This document shows, piece after piece, positions 1 through 11,689 of a stretch of 31,164 nucleotides of DNA. Both the position numbers and the translations under genes were made by a program. This DNA is from Gnetum montanum (lineage: Eukaryota; Streptophyta; Gnetopsida; Gnetales; Gnetaceae), in the NCBI GenBank assembly GCA_015680685.1, contig MNCI01002041.1, positions 399,505-430,668 on the forward strand. Reading direction: 5' to 3'. Each line of letters opens with the position of its first letter. The first letter of the stretch is position 1. The notes beneath the pieces were generated by a model that was not told where the DNA came from, made no database searches, and saw nothing but the letters and a program-made list of their open reading frames with translations.

Positions 1-390
1 CTCACTATTAGTTTATTCATTAGAAATCAGATGACACTATGATTTGTGTGCACAAACACTTTAGAGCCAAGTACATAGTGCCTAAACTTCTTTAATGTGA
101 ACATCACGATCATTAATTCCTTTTCTTTGGTGGTGTAGTTCAGCTGTGCACCTACAATACTTCAGCTTGCATAGTGAATGTAATATGGACATTTTTTATC
201 ATCCATTTGTGTAAGTATTGCCCCCAAAGCATAATTTGATGCATCGGTCATTACATAAAATGACCTTAGACCAATCAAGTGCTTGTAGAATTGGGGTTTC
301 AACAAGCTTTTTCTTCAGTTGCTGAAATGCTATTTCACATGCAGGGGTCCAGATGAATGATGCATCCTTCTTTGTTAGTTCCACCAACGG
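1..390 (-). pseudogene. Ty3/gypsy pol remnant: RT connection and RNase H
   Basis: On the minus strand, 387-199 gives the post-RT segment VELTKKDASFIW..AC..AFQQLKKKL...PIL, the usual connection to RNase H. Further left (about 140-10) comes a stretch with NYTTKEKELMIVMF and KKFRHYVLGSKVFV, which matches the YTTTEKELLAVVFALEKFRSYLLGSKV pattern of gypsy RNase H. The usual YTDH becomes HTNH here, losing an acidic residue. The frame is interrupted after position 199, and the domain is cut by the window edge. This is a decayed retrotransposon copy, not a host RNase H. Confidence 0.8.
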
Positions 391-419
391 CTTGGTGATT
401 TTGAAAAAATTCTCAATAA

Positions 420-1130
420 AGCGCTAGTAGTAGCCAGTATGACCAAGGAATGATCGCACTTCTTTAACTATTTCAAGTTGGTAGGTTATTCCTTGGATGA
501 CCCTTATTTTTTTAGGGTCCACCTTGATTCCTGCTTTTGAAATATGGTGCCCCAAGACTGTGCCTTCTTGGACCATAAGATGGCTTTTTTGCCAATTGAG
601 CCGGAGGTTTATTTCAACACATCTCTTCAACACTTACTCAACACGGTCTAAGGCATGCTTGAACATAGCTTTGTAGGTAGAAAAGTCATCCATGAAGACT
701 TCTACCTTGCTACCAATCTGTTGTTGTAAAATGCTGAGAACTAATTATTGGAATGTGGCTAGGGCATTACATAGACCAAATAGCATTTGATGGTAAGTGA
801 AAGTCCCCCAAGGACTTGTGAAAGTCATCTTTGTCTGGTCCTCTAGTGCAATTCATATTTGGTTATAGCCACTATAACCATATAGAAAGCTGTAATAGTT
901 ATGCCTAGAAATGGTGTCCAGCACTTGGTTGACAAAAGGAAACAGAAAATGATCTTTGAAAGTTGTCATGTTGAGCAACCGAAAGTTGATGCACACCTAC
1001 CATTTGCCTCCTTTCTTAGGTACGATCATGAGTGGACTGACCCACTCACTATTTGTGATAGAGTAGATGAATCCCACCTTGAGGAGTTGTTCAATATCCT
1101 CTTTGATAATCTACTTTAATTTGGGATTCA
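420..1130 (-). pseudogene. Ty3/gypsy pol remnant: reverse transcriptase
   Basis: Minus-strand translation gives RT blocks in order: EDIEQLLKVGFIY near 1100, SEWVSPLMIVPKKGGKW near 1030, a degraded QI..A.EDQTKMTF block near 840, FGLCNA.ATFQ near 770, the catalytic FMDD at 696-685, LNWQKSHLMVQEG near 590 and VRSFLGHTGYY near 440. The FMDD box keeps both catalytic aspartates. Stops occur after GGKW and elsewhere, so no enzyme can be made. Order and spacing are normal for gypsy RT. It lies downstream of the protease and upstream of RNase H in the same element. Confidence 0.88.
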
Positions 1131-1649
1131 AATGCTGCTGCGGTTGTCGTTTTAGCTTAACGATGGGGTTAGTGTATATTCAGTGCTGGCATATTTTTGG
1201 ATCTATTCCAGTGAGCTTAGAATATGACCAGGCAAAGGCTGCTAACCATTTTTCCACAACCTTTATCAACATTTTCTTTTGTTCTATGGCAAGCTTGGCA
1301 TTGATGATGATCACCCTTCCATTTTTCAAGAATACATACTTCATCCCAGCCAGTAGTGTCTTTAATTCAAGGGGTTCTTATCTAAAATTGTCAGGAATCT
1401 CCAACTCTCCCCAATTGACATCATCATTTACTCCTTCGGAGAGTTGGTGATGAACTTACCTGAGTTCATCCATACTTGCAACATACTCGTACATTAGGCC
1501 CTCAATAGGTTCCATGCACAATGTATTACTGCTACAATCAACTGTCAGCCACTGGGTGCCTTCTTGTTTTATGGCTGCTGCATACAAGCATCTTTGGATT
1601 TCAGCTTTTGGTGCACACTGCTTGCATGCAGAGATAGACTTTTGTTTTA

Positions 1650-2110
1650 CTGACCATAACTTCTACACATAATGGCACCCTGAATCGTTGTATGCAATAC
1701 ATGGAACCATCTTCTTCTCGACCTTTCCAAATTCATTTTCTTTTGATATCTTCAAGGAAAGATCTCTAATGCCCATTTTGGCATTAACGATGTTTAAGCA
1801 TGCCCTTCCCATAATAATTGGGAAGTCCCCCTTACAGTTCTCTACCTTGATTACTAAGAAATCGATGGGATATGACCACCCACAAACGGTGGTTATGATG
1901 TCCTCTACCAGTCCTAATGGAACAATGATGGACTGGTCTGCTAGTTCCAACCAGATGTTGCTCTTCTTCAAGGGAGGAAGGTTCCACATTGTGTACATCT
2001 CATGCAAGATCAGATTAACATTGGAACCAAAGTCAAGAAGAGCTTTACAAGGCTCATTCCTGGAAATTTACAAATATACTAGGGGACTCCCAGGGTTAGC
2101 TAACTTTTAG
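1650..2110 (-). pseudogene. Retropepsin-like aspartic protease of element A
   Basis: Minus-strand frame from about 2050 to 1663. The active-site segment reads LLDFGSNVNLI with the Asp codon at 2034-2032, in place of the usual D-[ST]-G or DLGAS of plant gypsy proteases. It is followed by LELADQSI, PLGLVEDI, P-I-DFLVI and FPIIMGRACLN, the flap and hydrophobic-Gly-Arg blocks of Athila-type PR. In the polyprotein it would cut gag from pol. It sits between gag and RT as expected. About 115 codons are open, longer than most other parts of A, but the frame is closed on both sides. Confidence 0.8.
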
Positions 2111-2179
2111 GGCAGGTTACCAACTTGAATCCAATCAAATACAACATGGGTCAGTATTATAGTATGGATTTGAGAGGGA

Positions 2180-4659
2180 TTTTTGTTTGAAGGGGACTTG
2201 AATAAAGGTGAGATAGAGGAAGGTGTAGAAGCAGGGTTACCAACCATTGATGTATCTGAGGGCTTTGGCAGACTGCAAGGTTTGAAGAAGAGTCTTTTCT
2301 TTGTTCGTGGTTTCAACCTGCTTAGTGGGTTAACTGGTTGCAGATTAACCACCCTCGTAGTGTTTCTTTGCTATGGTTGGGTAGGCAGTTCACCCTACAT
2401 AGATGGAGTAGGTGGTAGCTATGCAGGAGATGGAGGAGTGGGTCCAAGGATAGGAGTTTCATGAGGATAGTAGATGGCATCCCTCCTTGGATAGGGTGAT
2501 TAGTATACTTCAGGAGGGTAGTGGTATGGTTGGTAAGCAAAAACATGACTAGAGGAGTCCTGTGGAGATGAAGGTTACTGAACATAGTAACCATAGGGAT
2601 CTGGTTGCCGATAAGGGTACTGCTGTCTTGGAGGTGGCAATGCCCATGATTATGGTTGCTGCCATTGTTGGTACAATTCGTAGGGTTGCGATGGAGTTCC
2701 ACTTGGATATTACTACTATGGTTAGTGGACCTATCAAGGATTATCTTGTGGATAAGGAAATCTTTTGGGTTTTTACCTTTGGGCAAGTCGTGGATGTAAG
2801 GTATACACCCCAGATTTCTACAAGTGTGACACAACTGGACAACATCCCTTAGGATGTTTATATCGATAGAATTCACAACTGCCATCATCATCTGAGTCAC
2901 TATTTGTAGCCATCTCTATTGCAGCCATTTTACCCTTACCCTTAGATATGGTAGGTTCAACTTCCTTACATCTCTGGTGCTCATGCTCTCCACTTTGCTC
3001 CTTGGTCTCTTCAACAATTTTTAAGATAACTTGAAACTTATTGTCCATGGAGTTCCATAATTGATCAACCTTAACCGTGATTTCTAATTGCAATTTCTGG
3101 AGTGGCAAGGTTTACTAATTAACCACCTCATCTATGGTTAATTCATCCTCATTGTCATAAAATCGAACCCTCCTTTTGTAGATAGAAGGATCCCTATTAT
3201 ATTCCTCTACACTTTCTCATTTTCTCAATTCTCCCTCCTTCTTGGCTACCTACTCAATTAACTTTTGAATCCAATGGGCACTTAACTTTATCAATCTCCC
3301 TTGGGCATAAACGCCAAGGGTTTTTCTAGTTTCAGACGACGACCTGTTTATGATATGATGAAGTTGATCAAGTTGAGAGTATCCATGGCCAAGACACCTA
3401 TGCAGCAGAGAATATTGTTGGCCAATAGCGGCATCCAAGGGCTCATGGTTTCTTTGTTTCTACCCTTGGATTTGCTTCCTTAGGTTGGATACCCGGGAGT
3501 ACGTTTGATATTTTTCATTGAACAATTCCAACATCATACTCCACTGCCTAATTGATTCTAGTTCCAAGGATCAGTACCAATTTTTTGCTTCCTTTATGAG
3601 TGTCCTTGAAAATAATTTTAGCTTTCACTAGTCATTCTCAACATTTTGCAAGGCACATGCATCTTGGAAGGCTTGAAGATGATTTAGTAGATCAACATCA
3701 TATCCTCCCTCAAACTAAGGGATGTTATTCATTTCTAGCCTTTTTATTTTGCTATCCTTCACATGTCTTATTGGAATCCTCACAACCTCTACAATGTTCA
3801 ACATGCCTTGAGTGGCAAGTAGAGGTTCATCAAGGCCATGATGATGGTTCCTACGATGTTCTCTACTAGCCCCTCTTTCTTGATGATGGGTCTCTCTGGA
3901 TTGCCCACGCCTTCGATCATGATTGTCTCGATGATCCCTTCTATTATTTTGGTCCTGTCGATCACCTCCATCACAGTTATTTCTTCTGCGGCCATGATCT
4001 GAGCCAGATGAAGAAGATAATGATGATGATGAAGGGGAAGAAGAAGGAGAACTTGCTCCGCACTGATGCCTATCACCTTTCCTTCAATTCTTGTGACCAC
4101 GATTGTGATTGTGACCTTATTTTTTCCCCTTATCATGACTTGCCTCTCCAGATCCATTTTTGTCATTGGATCTGTTTTGACCAAAACCATGAATATAAAT
4201 TATGGATTACACATTTTGGTTGAGGGCTCCTTGAAAAAAGTCAAAAAGAAGAGAATCACGAAAGAACTAGGTTCCTCCATCAAATGGGCCAAGCAAAGGT
4301 GGAAAAATGTTTGGCCTCTTGCCCTTCACAAACTTGTGCTAGTGCTCCAGTTGATGATCCCTTAACCTTTGTGCTTCAGTGGGATGATAATCCCTTGAAT
4401 CGGGATCTCGCATCTCGTATTCTCCATGAAGATATTGAAGCCTGTGTCGTGCAAGCATTAGCTGGAGCATTACTGGAACAAATTAATCAAGTGGCAATAC
4501 AATGTTGCCTTCCATGTTGCGCCACCGTAGTAGTTCATCTTGATGCAAGATGAAGGTGAAGTCAAGTACTTACTCATCGAGATGAGCATATACCACCTAG
4601 TATTGCTAAGGCACCTGGTTTGACCTAGGCAGAGATAGGCTCCTGTTAGAAGAAGACAT
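2180..4659 (-). pseudogene. Element A gag (Retrotrans_gag, PF03732-like) with Ser/Arg-rich and Pro/Tyr-rich regions
   Basis: The likely start is the ATG at 4659-4657, about 150 bases after the PBS, opening a Ser/Arg-rich leader. A Ser-run and Arg/His/Asp-rich tract follows (about 4080-3840). The gag domain runs about 3720-3200 with GGYDVDLLNHLQAFQDAC, LKLFSRTLIKEAKNWY, LFNEKYQTYSRVSNLRKQIQG and ETRKTLGVYAQGRL. A knuckle-like HPKGCCP remains near 2850, but the first Cys pair has become CEFY. A Pro/Tyr-rich tail follows to about 2350. The domain order matches gag in B and C closely, so all three are one lineage. Several stops and at least one frameshift are present. Confidence 0.82.
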
Positions 4660-4808
4660 TTTATGTTAATGAACTTATAAGTAGTGTGCAGTTAAGGTTT
4701 AATTTAATTGTAATTCTAATTTTTGTTTTCGTAAGATTTGACTCTTAGGGTTCAAACAATGTAGTTACTAAGTTTCACTCAGTTTAGATAGCACATGAAG
4801 AACTAAAG

Positions 4809-4826
4809 TCCTAGGCAACAACACCA
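4809..4826 (-). other. Primer-binding site of element A (tRNA-Asp type, decayed)
   Basis: On the minus strand, TGGTGTTGTTGCCTAGGA begins one base after the LTR end. It matches 13 of 18 bases of the complement of the plant tRNA-Asp 3' end (TGGCGCCGTTGCCGGGGA). Four of the five mismatches are C-to-T or G-to-A changes. Confidence 0.75.
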
Positions 4827-4827
4827 A

Positions 4828-5695
4828 TGATGAGTGGTGAGATACCCCTACGCCCAACCATACGAATCATAGGCGTTACATGCAATTTAGTCAAATTCTA
4901 CAAGCTATAATTACTAAGTACACTAGAGCTAAACAGTGCATGTGTGTTGTCCATTTGTTGTCTTCCCAGTCCCACTTGTGGAATGCAATTGTATAGTTAA
5001 GTGTGACTAAGGGGTAAGATTTTTATTATTTTGTGTTTTATCAAATTACTCACCTAGAACAAGAATAAAAGTAAGAGTAATTAAATGCTAAGTAAACTAT
5101 GGTCTAATCTAGCCTAACATAAGTAATTGTTCCCACTTCCTAGACACATCTTGAACTTTGTGTAAACATTGCTGGTTTGTCAAATGCTAATCGTTTCTAA
5201 GCTACCAAGTGTCACACATATGTTCGAAGGGATCATGCTTGTGTATTTTAATGAGTTGCTTAATTAATCAAAATTAATTGTTGCATGAATAACATTAATG
5301 AAAATTGCATGAAACCACAATATATAAATGCATAAGAAAGAAAGTCTCAAGTGCTACAAGGATGAATCGAAGAGTTTGTCTTTATTGCCAACACAATGGT
5401 ATGTTTAGGTACATCAATGCTTGAATAGAGACCTATTCACAGTTAGACCTCTTGCTGTGAGCACTTGGAAAATATTCTAACTCTCAAATGGACAAACTGT
5501 AGGAGTTTCACTACTTGATTGCTAAAAACTACTCTCAATCGTGCACTTGGGCGCTGTATTTATAGACCCTGGAGTAACCCTACAATATCAAATGTATGAT
5601 ATTGCATCTTGGGCTACAATATCGCGTACCCGATATTCTGTACTCGATATTGTGACCACTCTAATATCGAAGCATATGAAAAACATGATTTATCA
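4828..5695 (-). repeat. 5' LTR of element A
   Basis: On the minus strand it starts TGATAAATCATG (5695) and ends CCACTCATCA (4828), an 868-base LTR with the TGAT...ATCA ends used by the whole family. The first 30 bases align well with the start of LTR D. U3 holds a GATATTG/ATATCG cluster (5658-5582), a TATAAATA box at 5564-5557 and a GCAATAAAGAC polyadenylation context (AATAAA at 5386-5381). U5 ends in the family block ...CATACGATTGGG-like...GGGGTATCTCACCACTCATCA on the minus strand. Confidence 0.85.
5582..5658 (-). repeat. ATATCG/GATATT palindromic cluster in U3 of LTR A
   Basis: Several copies of ATATC, GATATT and ATATCGCGTAC are packed into under 80 bases, just upstream of the TATA box on the minus strand. 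The same kind of cluster opens the LTRs of element C and, weakly, LTR D. Confidence 0.6.
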
Positions 5696-5829
5696 TATGT
5701 TTAATTGATTATGATGCATTAGCAAATATTATCAATGCTAAGATCATTCTTCATTTATATTAATTTCATTATAGGATTATTAGATAAGGCTATTATTTTG
5801 TTTAAATTTTCTTTGTCATTGGGGGATAT

Positions 5830-8330
5830 TGTTGAAGTTTTGTATAAACATGAAGCTTATAAAAATGATGGGGATTAGCAAAAGGGATCTTCCATGTGAG
5901 TACATGTTTGTTTTTATATGAAATAATCTCATGATTGATTTTATAGATTTCTTAATTCAAGTATTTTACTTTATTTTATGGTAAATTTTTAGTTATTTGC
6001 ATGAATTATAGCTATTGGCATTGTCTATGAACATAATCTATAAACAATTTTAGAGTTGCTAGAAATGTCTGTCCTTTCTCAAAAATTGAATAAAATTGGA
6101 ATTTATCACTGGATGACAATGGATGGAAGTTATGATAAGAATGTTGTTTACCACTTTTATGAATGATTGACTGATAGTGTATTTGTTGCGGGAAGTACTC
6201 TACAGGATACTATTCAAGGAAAAAATTTCACTTCAATGTTCATGACATTGCAAATGTCATACAAGTTTTGTGTGATAAAGAGGCAATTGTCAAAGATTGA
6301 AGGTGGAAGAAAACTGAGAATTATATAATTCAGTATGCTTAAAAATTTGATATGAAAGATGATAATCCTACTTGTTTTTTAGAGATATTATTGCTCTTCA
6401 AATTTATGAAGTGGTCTTTATTTCCAATGAAAGCAATGAAAGGGAAGATTTTTAATAATGCAATTTTACTCATGTGAGCATTGGATAATACTGAAAGTGG
6501 TCCATTTGATATCCAGATAACTATAATGTGTGAGATGAAGAGGCAAGCAAGGTTATGACAACTACATCATGTGAAAGAGTCCCTTGGCTTTCCGATTATA
6601 GTGACAAAATTATTGCTAAAAAAAATGTTCATTGTATTGCTACCTAACTTCATGAAATAGTGAATCTAGATCCTGCAAGAATATTTAAGAGTACATTAGT
6701 GTTCAAGAAAGGTAAGAGCTCTTGTTTTATGAAAGAGCATAATAGCCAGGTTACCGATGAAGGTTGCCAACATAAAAAAATGCTCTCATCAATCCATTGA
6801 GGAAAAGTTGGAATACATGATTGACATATTAAATAATTATTATCAAAGAAATATAGCACTTTGGAATCTTGTGAAGTAGCTAAAATCAGGCAGGTCTCAT
6901 TTGATAGAAGAAAACATTCAATTAAAGGCCAAATTTGAGAATTATGTACCTGAAGAAAATAGTTGTATCTAAAAGTTGACTGCTCAAAACAAAAAAATTG
7001 CCAATCAAAATTTCACACTAAATAAAGAAATTATCTCCTTAAAAATGCTGCAGTCAACATTTATGATAGCAGACATTAATGCCAATGCAGTTAATACTAT
7101 CAAAGGTTTGTGCCATGCTATAAAACCTTGTAGTTTAATACCTTGTTCATATCTTTTGAAAATTCTAATCGTCTTTGTATTATACATGTGTTGAACAGAA
7201 ATGATTGATATGCCAGCAATTAAAGCTACTAGAAGATTATTTGATCCAATTAAAGGAGGAAAAAAACAATTATTTTAACAAGATCATCCAAATAAAGGAA
7301 TGTGTATGTAAACTTGTTTGGATAACTTCTTTATGTTTGTTGACTTCCATCTTATTAATGTTCATTTGTAGTTGATATAGACCTCAATAGCCCCATTGAT
7401 CAACCTTTTGGTATAGTTCAGACAGTGAAGCCTGTAGACTTCATCACCCCAATTGGTAAATCATGTGTGACAATTGATAGAGTGATGCAATTGCTTGTCA
7501 CAGGTAGTTTAGATAGTGAAGTACTTGTTATGTCACTGTCTTCCCCATTCATTGTCATAGGATTGTCTTTTAGGTTTGTATACCAACTTGGGTGGAAATA
7601 ATGGCTTGATGATGATGTCATTGATGTGTACATCATGTACCTTAAGCAACTTTAGAAATCCATTGTTGATTGTCAAGCTTCAATAAAATATTTTGTATTT
7701 AATACTATGTTTAAATCATTTGCAAAGTCCCGTGAGAGTTAAATGAAATAAAGCCAAAAGAACCCGTTGACACATAAAGCAAACAAACCCACAAAAAAAC
7801 ATGTCATCAATGTTGAAAGTGATACATTGGTTGAAGAAGAGCTTGATGTGTTCATGGTAGAAAAGGATTTTATTGAAGAGGTTAAAAAAAATTTACTAGG
7901 ATGAATTTTTTGAATTGGAGTAACCATTATTTTGCACCCCATTCAATACTGGCAAGCATTGGATGCTTATGGTTGTAGACACATTTACAAAAAAAATGTG
8001 TGTATGATTCCTTATCTTCTTCTCAACATGTAGCTACTATTCAAAAGTTAATGTCAAGGTTTGTTGAATTTTTATTGAAAGGTGATTCTTCAATGGGTGA
8101 GAGCACAATTGAGGTGAAAGAAAAGTGAAAAAAGTTACCTTCAAAATGGAGAATAGTGGCTGCACAAGGTATTCCTACTTAAGAAAATGGATATGACTAT
8201 GGCATATAATAATGTGCATGCACTATTTTCTATTAGGAAAAGACATAAATTTTAGCGGTGAGTTTGTTTCCATGTATCAAAATACCATGATACGGGAAAT
8301 TCTTAGTTGTTCAATTCTTCAAAAGCCATG
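5830..8330 (+). pseudogene. Broken spliced gene: PF20167-like domain, coiled coil, Ulp1/C48 cysteine-protease domain
   Basis: A possible first exon ends at a GTGAGT donor (5896), with an acceptor AG at 6053-6054. From the ATG at 6065 the text FYE.LTDSVFVAGSTLQDTIQGKNF, then (after a one-base slip in an A-run near 6218) HFNVHDIANVIQVL and, near 6580, LGFPIIVTKLLL fits the PF20167 'putative plant transposon protein' pattern. A coiled coil follows (about 6800-7100). Introns are suggested at 7106-7198 and 7304-7371. The C48 part starts with WLDDDVIDVY at 7602, then KYFVFNTMF, KHWMLMVVD (His codon 7957-7959, Asp 7978-7980) and VYDSL. The oxyanion Gln codon is TAA (8180-8182) and the catalytic Cys codon is TAT, giving GYDYG for GYDCG. 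Many stops: dead. Either a transposon gene or a captured host protease. Confidence 0.72.
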
Positions 8331-9684
8331 GACATGAATATGTGTGCAACATCTTGTAAGTGAGGATTATAATGAGCATAGTCTTCTAGTTTATGATGTA
8401 AATAAAATGCAATGATGTAAATGCTAGCTTGTCATCTTTAATGAAAGGCAAGTTTTTTGTACATGGGATAATAATGTATTTATTTTCAGGTTTTTAATTG
8501 GAAATATATATGGTGTTTCTTTGCTTCATATAGTGTTTATTATTTTCCTAAATTTAAAAAATGGAATCTATAATATTTAAGGTTCAATATGTATTCAAAA
8601 TATCATTTCCATCAAACAAACAAGTTTGCATAATATCTATACAAATTATGTGTTTCATAGGCTCATTTTTTGTAAGTTGCTTAATTATAAAGTGTTAATG
8701 AATTTTATACTCTATCATATAACCTTTGATGATCAACTGTGAATCTATGCATATCACAGTCCATCATTTGTGAAGAACATGTGAATACATGCGATTAGTA
8801 GTCTCTTGTAGTATGTTAAAACTACATATGTCATTTGGCTATTAATCAATGTGAATGGTTGTTACTTGCAGCAAAAAAATAATTGAGAACTGCTAGAAGA
8901 ATGCGACGAGCATGTCATCGTAACTTTTTAGATAAATGATGCGATGTTCTACTAGTTGCAAAAATGTGGTGTACTGCGAAACCAATGTTGCTTGCATGCA
9001 CACAGTGTTAAATTATTTCAATGCAAGGTCTCACCACTCGCAAAGAAATGTCTTGGTGCTACTTAAATGCAATTTACATGTCATCGCATTTCACAACAAT
9101 GACCTATTTTTACCAATGTGAGGTGATGCAAGGCATAGAATGGTGAGACGAGTGTTTGAATGTAAACATATTGCGATGTGATGTGTCTCGTGTGGTATTA
9201 ATGCTCACAATTCCAAATAATAAGCCATAGTTTATAGTGCAACTAACTACATTATGCATATAGTTGCAATTACTAACAAAAACAAATTTCTAACAGTATG
9301 ATTATTTGCTATTTACATGATTTTTTTGCTTTCTCAATTGAATAAAATAGTATGAGTATCATGCATTCACATTATTGCACATATTTGGTTGTGAGAAACT
9401 ACAAACCACATGACTATAGAGAATTCTACATAGTGAAGTTATGCAAGTCGTGGGTTCTCGTAATATGTTCAAAGTCAATGTTCAATAAATGTAGACACCA
9501 CATATTATCAACTTGGATTGTAAATTGTTTTCCCAACTTTAGAAATAAGGATTATAAACAACCTTTTACTTAGTTGTGGTAAAGTAATTTCATCATTTGT
9601 GACATATTTAGAACGATTCCAATAGAAAAACTGAATATTAGGCAATCTAGAAATGCTGGAGTCTTCAACTTTAATTACCTTGTA
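8331..9684. other. Non-coding AT-rich stretch with a GCGA-rich patch
   Basis: No coding similarity is recognisable on either strand. The only structure I see is a patch at about 8900-9180 with six GCGA/TCGC tetramers amid otherwise AT-rich, CpG-poor sequence, reminiscent of degenerate subterminal repeats of a DNA transposon. A similar patch lies at 28270-28650. Confidence 0.4.
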
Positions 9685-9689
9685 TTAGA

Positions 9690-11230
9690 TTGTTCTATAC
9701 AAAAATGATGCATCAAGGAAAAAAAAGCATGATAAAGAGTTAAGCAAGACTCTATTAATTTTGTCAAAAACCATAACAATGTACATAATTTTCAAAAGAA
9801 CCAAAAAAGAGCCAAATTCAATGTCCTCCACATGGGTATCTTCCTCCATTTCTTTTGCATCTCCAATGTCAATGAAATCATCCTCAGTCACTATGTCATC
9901 AACCTGCTTAGTAGGGTTATTTGCCATCAAAGCAATATTTGATGGTCCTGCCTCTATTGTTGGATCTGGTGTGGTCATGCCCATCAACTCAGGATCAGGA
10001 ATGTCATCCACCAACTCCCTTGAACCAATGGCTTTGCATAATGCCCTCAATTGCTAAAATGTCTATTTAGCTATTGTTTCTAAGTTGATGGCAAGACAGG
10101 TCTGTCTCCTTTCCAAGCGACCAAAATGTTGATGCATCTAAGAATCGAATGCATCAATCCTTGTAGAAAGACCATCTATGCGTGTTGTTATCCTAGCCTC
10201 CATTGGCTCCAAGTATTGAAATATGACAACCCCATCTCCAAATTGTTGTGATTAATGTGGATGAACATGGATAGCATGGGGTTGGTCACCTTCACCATAG
10301 TACTCATTCCATCCAGCCTTGCCACCATCCTATGGCACTTGAGGATCAAGAAGTCATACCAAATCATCAAAACGAGTCTTAGGGATCTGTTGAGTATAAA
10401 ATGCACATCCCAAATAAGGCAACTGGTCATCACTAAACACCTGCACCTCCTTTGCATCATGATCAGGAGGTAGAATCTACCAACGCCTAAAATGAGTATA
10501 TGTGATTGAAGGAAATGAAATTGTCGATGCATCCCTAGTAAGCATTTGTGTCCTCCTAAGTAAAATGTCGGGGTAGTTCAGTAAATAGTCTTCCTCCAAA
10601 TCAAGCAAGACCATCAATGCAAAAGACATCACATGTGTGTGATGAGTGACAACAAGGAGATTGGTGTGAATAGCCCTCATAAGAACTCTTTATTTGGGGG
10701 TGAAGTTCTTATAAGACCAACTAATGTCATCTGACTCCACCTCAAGAACCATGATGGGAAACTATGTTTTTTTATCTAAATATGTAGTAATGAAAAATTC
10801 CCTGTGTGTACCAACGACCATTTCAAGTGCCTCCCCCAGGATCTTGTCTATAAATGAAAACCTAGAATCACCTATGCGAACAACCACAAATGATGCTGCA
10901 TCTTGAAAATGGGACACGTAAAAGCAATGTGTTTCCTCTTCATAATAATTGGTCCTATCACTCATGATTAAGCCAAGGCGATGCTAAATTGCCTTGGCAT
11001 GCATCTCTGGCCATACTAGCTACATCAATGCACTAAAGCCCTTAGGACTTCGTATAGGGGCTGATCTGAACTGAGCCTTCCAATGTAGATGTTCCTCTTG
11101 TGCTTGTCACTTTTGAGCCTAATGATATTTGTCCTACTCTCCTTGAGCATCTTGTGCAATAGCTTGGGAGCCAAACTACTATTGACCCTATGTGTGCCTC
11201 CTTACCTCTTGCCCGTGCAGTCTGTTGGAA
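9690..11230 (-). pseudogene. PF20167-like 'putative plant transposon protein' pseudogene with C-terminal coiled coil
   Basis: One minus-strand frame can be followed from about 11230 to 9690 with stops but little sign of frameshift from 10965 to 9690. The N-terminus is Gln-rich. Then come HRLGLIMSDRTNYYEEETHCFYV, SFVVVRIGDSRFSFIDKILGEA, a TPK.RVLMRAIHTNLLV helix, MSFALMVLLDLEEDYLLNYP and ISFPSITYTHFRRW, the successive blocks of the PF20167-type domain found in plant retroelement and transposon ORFs. A heptad segment (MEARITTRIDGLSTRIDAFD) and an acidic tail follow. About ten stops lie in the frame, several at Gln-like positions. It lies downstream of a copia gag on the same strand but need not belong to it. 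Function of the domain is unknown. Confidence 0.6.
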
Positions 11231-11689
11231 TTTCTTCAGATGTTTTCTTGTGAACTGCCTCTTTGTAAAGAAAAAATACATAGCATTAAAAATTAAAAAA
11301 CTTAAAAATCATCTAAAAAAGCATTATTTATCAAAGTTATCAACCAAGCCATTACCTTAACCCTTTAATGCATAACTTTAGTGAGAACAAAAGCATAACT
11401 ATGCTTACACTTAAGCTCAGCTTTCCAAGAGAAACTAGCAGCTTTCCATCCTTCCAATAAAATATGCTCTAACCTACTAGTACCTTAACCATACATAACA
11501 GTTTTTTTTAACATTCACTAACCTATTAACATCTAAGTCATGCATAAAAATTTCTTTTAACATGATATAAGACTTTGTTGAATGCATTAATAACATAGTT
11601 CTCTATTTTAAAAACTTACTATTTTATTATTTAATACAAATACCCACATTCACACATATGCAAACTAAGTTGAAAACTTAGGTTATATT
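11231..11689. other. AT-rich stretch between two minus-strand remnants
   Basis: No coding blocks, tRNA, or repeat structure could be recognised. It may hold the decayed C-terminal part of the copia gag that precedes it on the minus strand. Confidence 0.4.

Larger units (their letters stand above)
1..5695 (-). mobile_element. Element A: 5' part of an Athila-like Ty3/gypsy LTR retrotransposon, truncated by the window edge
   Basis: Read on the minus strand, the order is LTR (5695-4828), primer-binding site, gag, retropepsin, reverse transcriptase, RNase H, with the rest lying left of base 1. The PR-RT-RH order with no integrase before RT is that of Ty3/gypsy. The protease wording (LADQS, then GLVEDI, then P-x-IMGR) and the RT motif FMDD followed by an LNW..KSHLMVQEG block resemble the Athila group. 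Every coding part has stops and frameshifts, so the copy is dead. Its gag is clearly related to the gags of elements B and C, making it the only pol-bearing relative in view. The 3' LTR and target duplication are outside the window. Confidence 0.85.

Noticed and set aside
1067-1450. 127-residue plus-strand ORF
   Set aside because: It is the antisense shadow of the minus-strand pol region of element A; the RT motifs are on the other strand.
2322-2900. 192-residue minus-strand ORF rich in His/Leu/Asn
   Set aside because: It is the wrong frame of element A's gag tail; the Pro/Tyr-rich frame next to it matches gag of B and C.
5815-5845. CATTGGGGGATATTGTTGAAG resembles a copia polypurine tract followed by an LTR start
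   Set aside because: No matching LTR copy is seen, and the stretch reads better as a possible first exon of the C48/PF20167-like gene with a GTGAGT donor at 5896.
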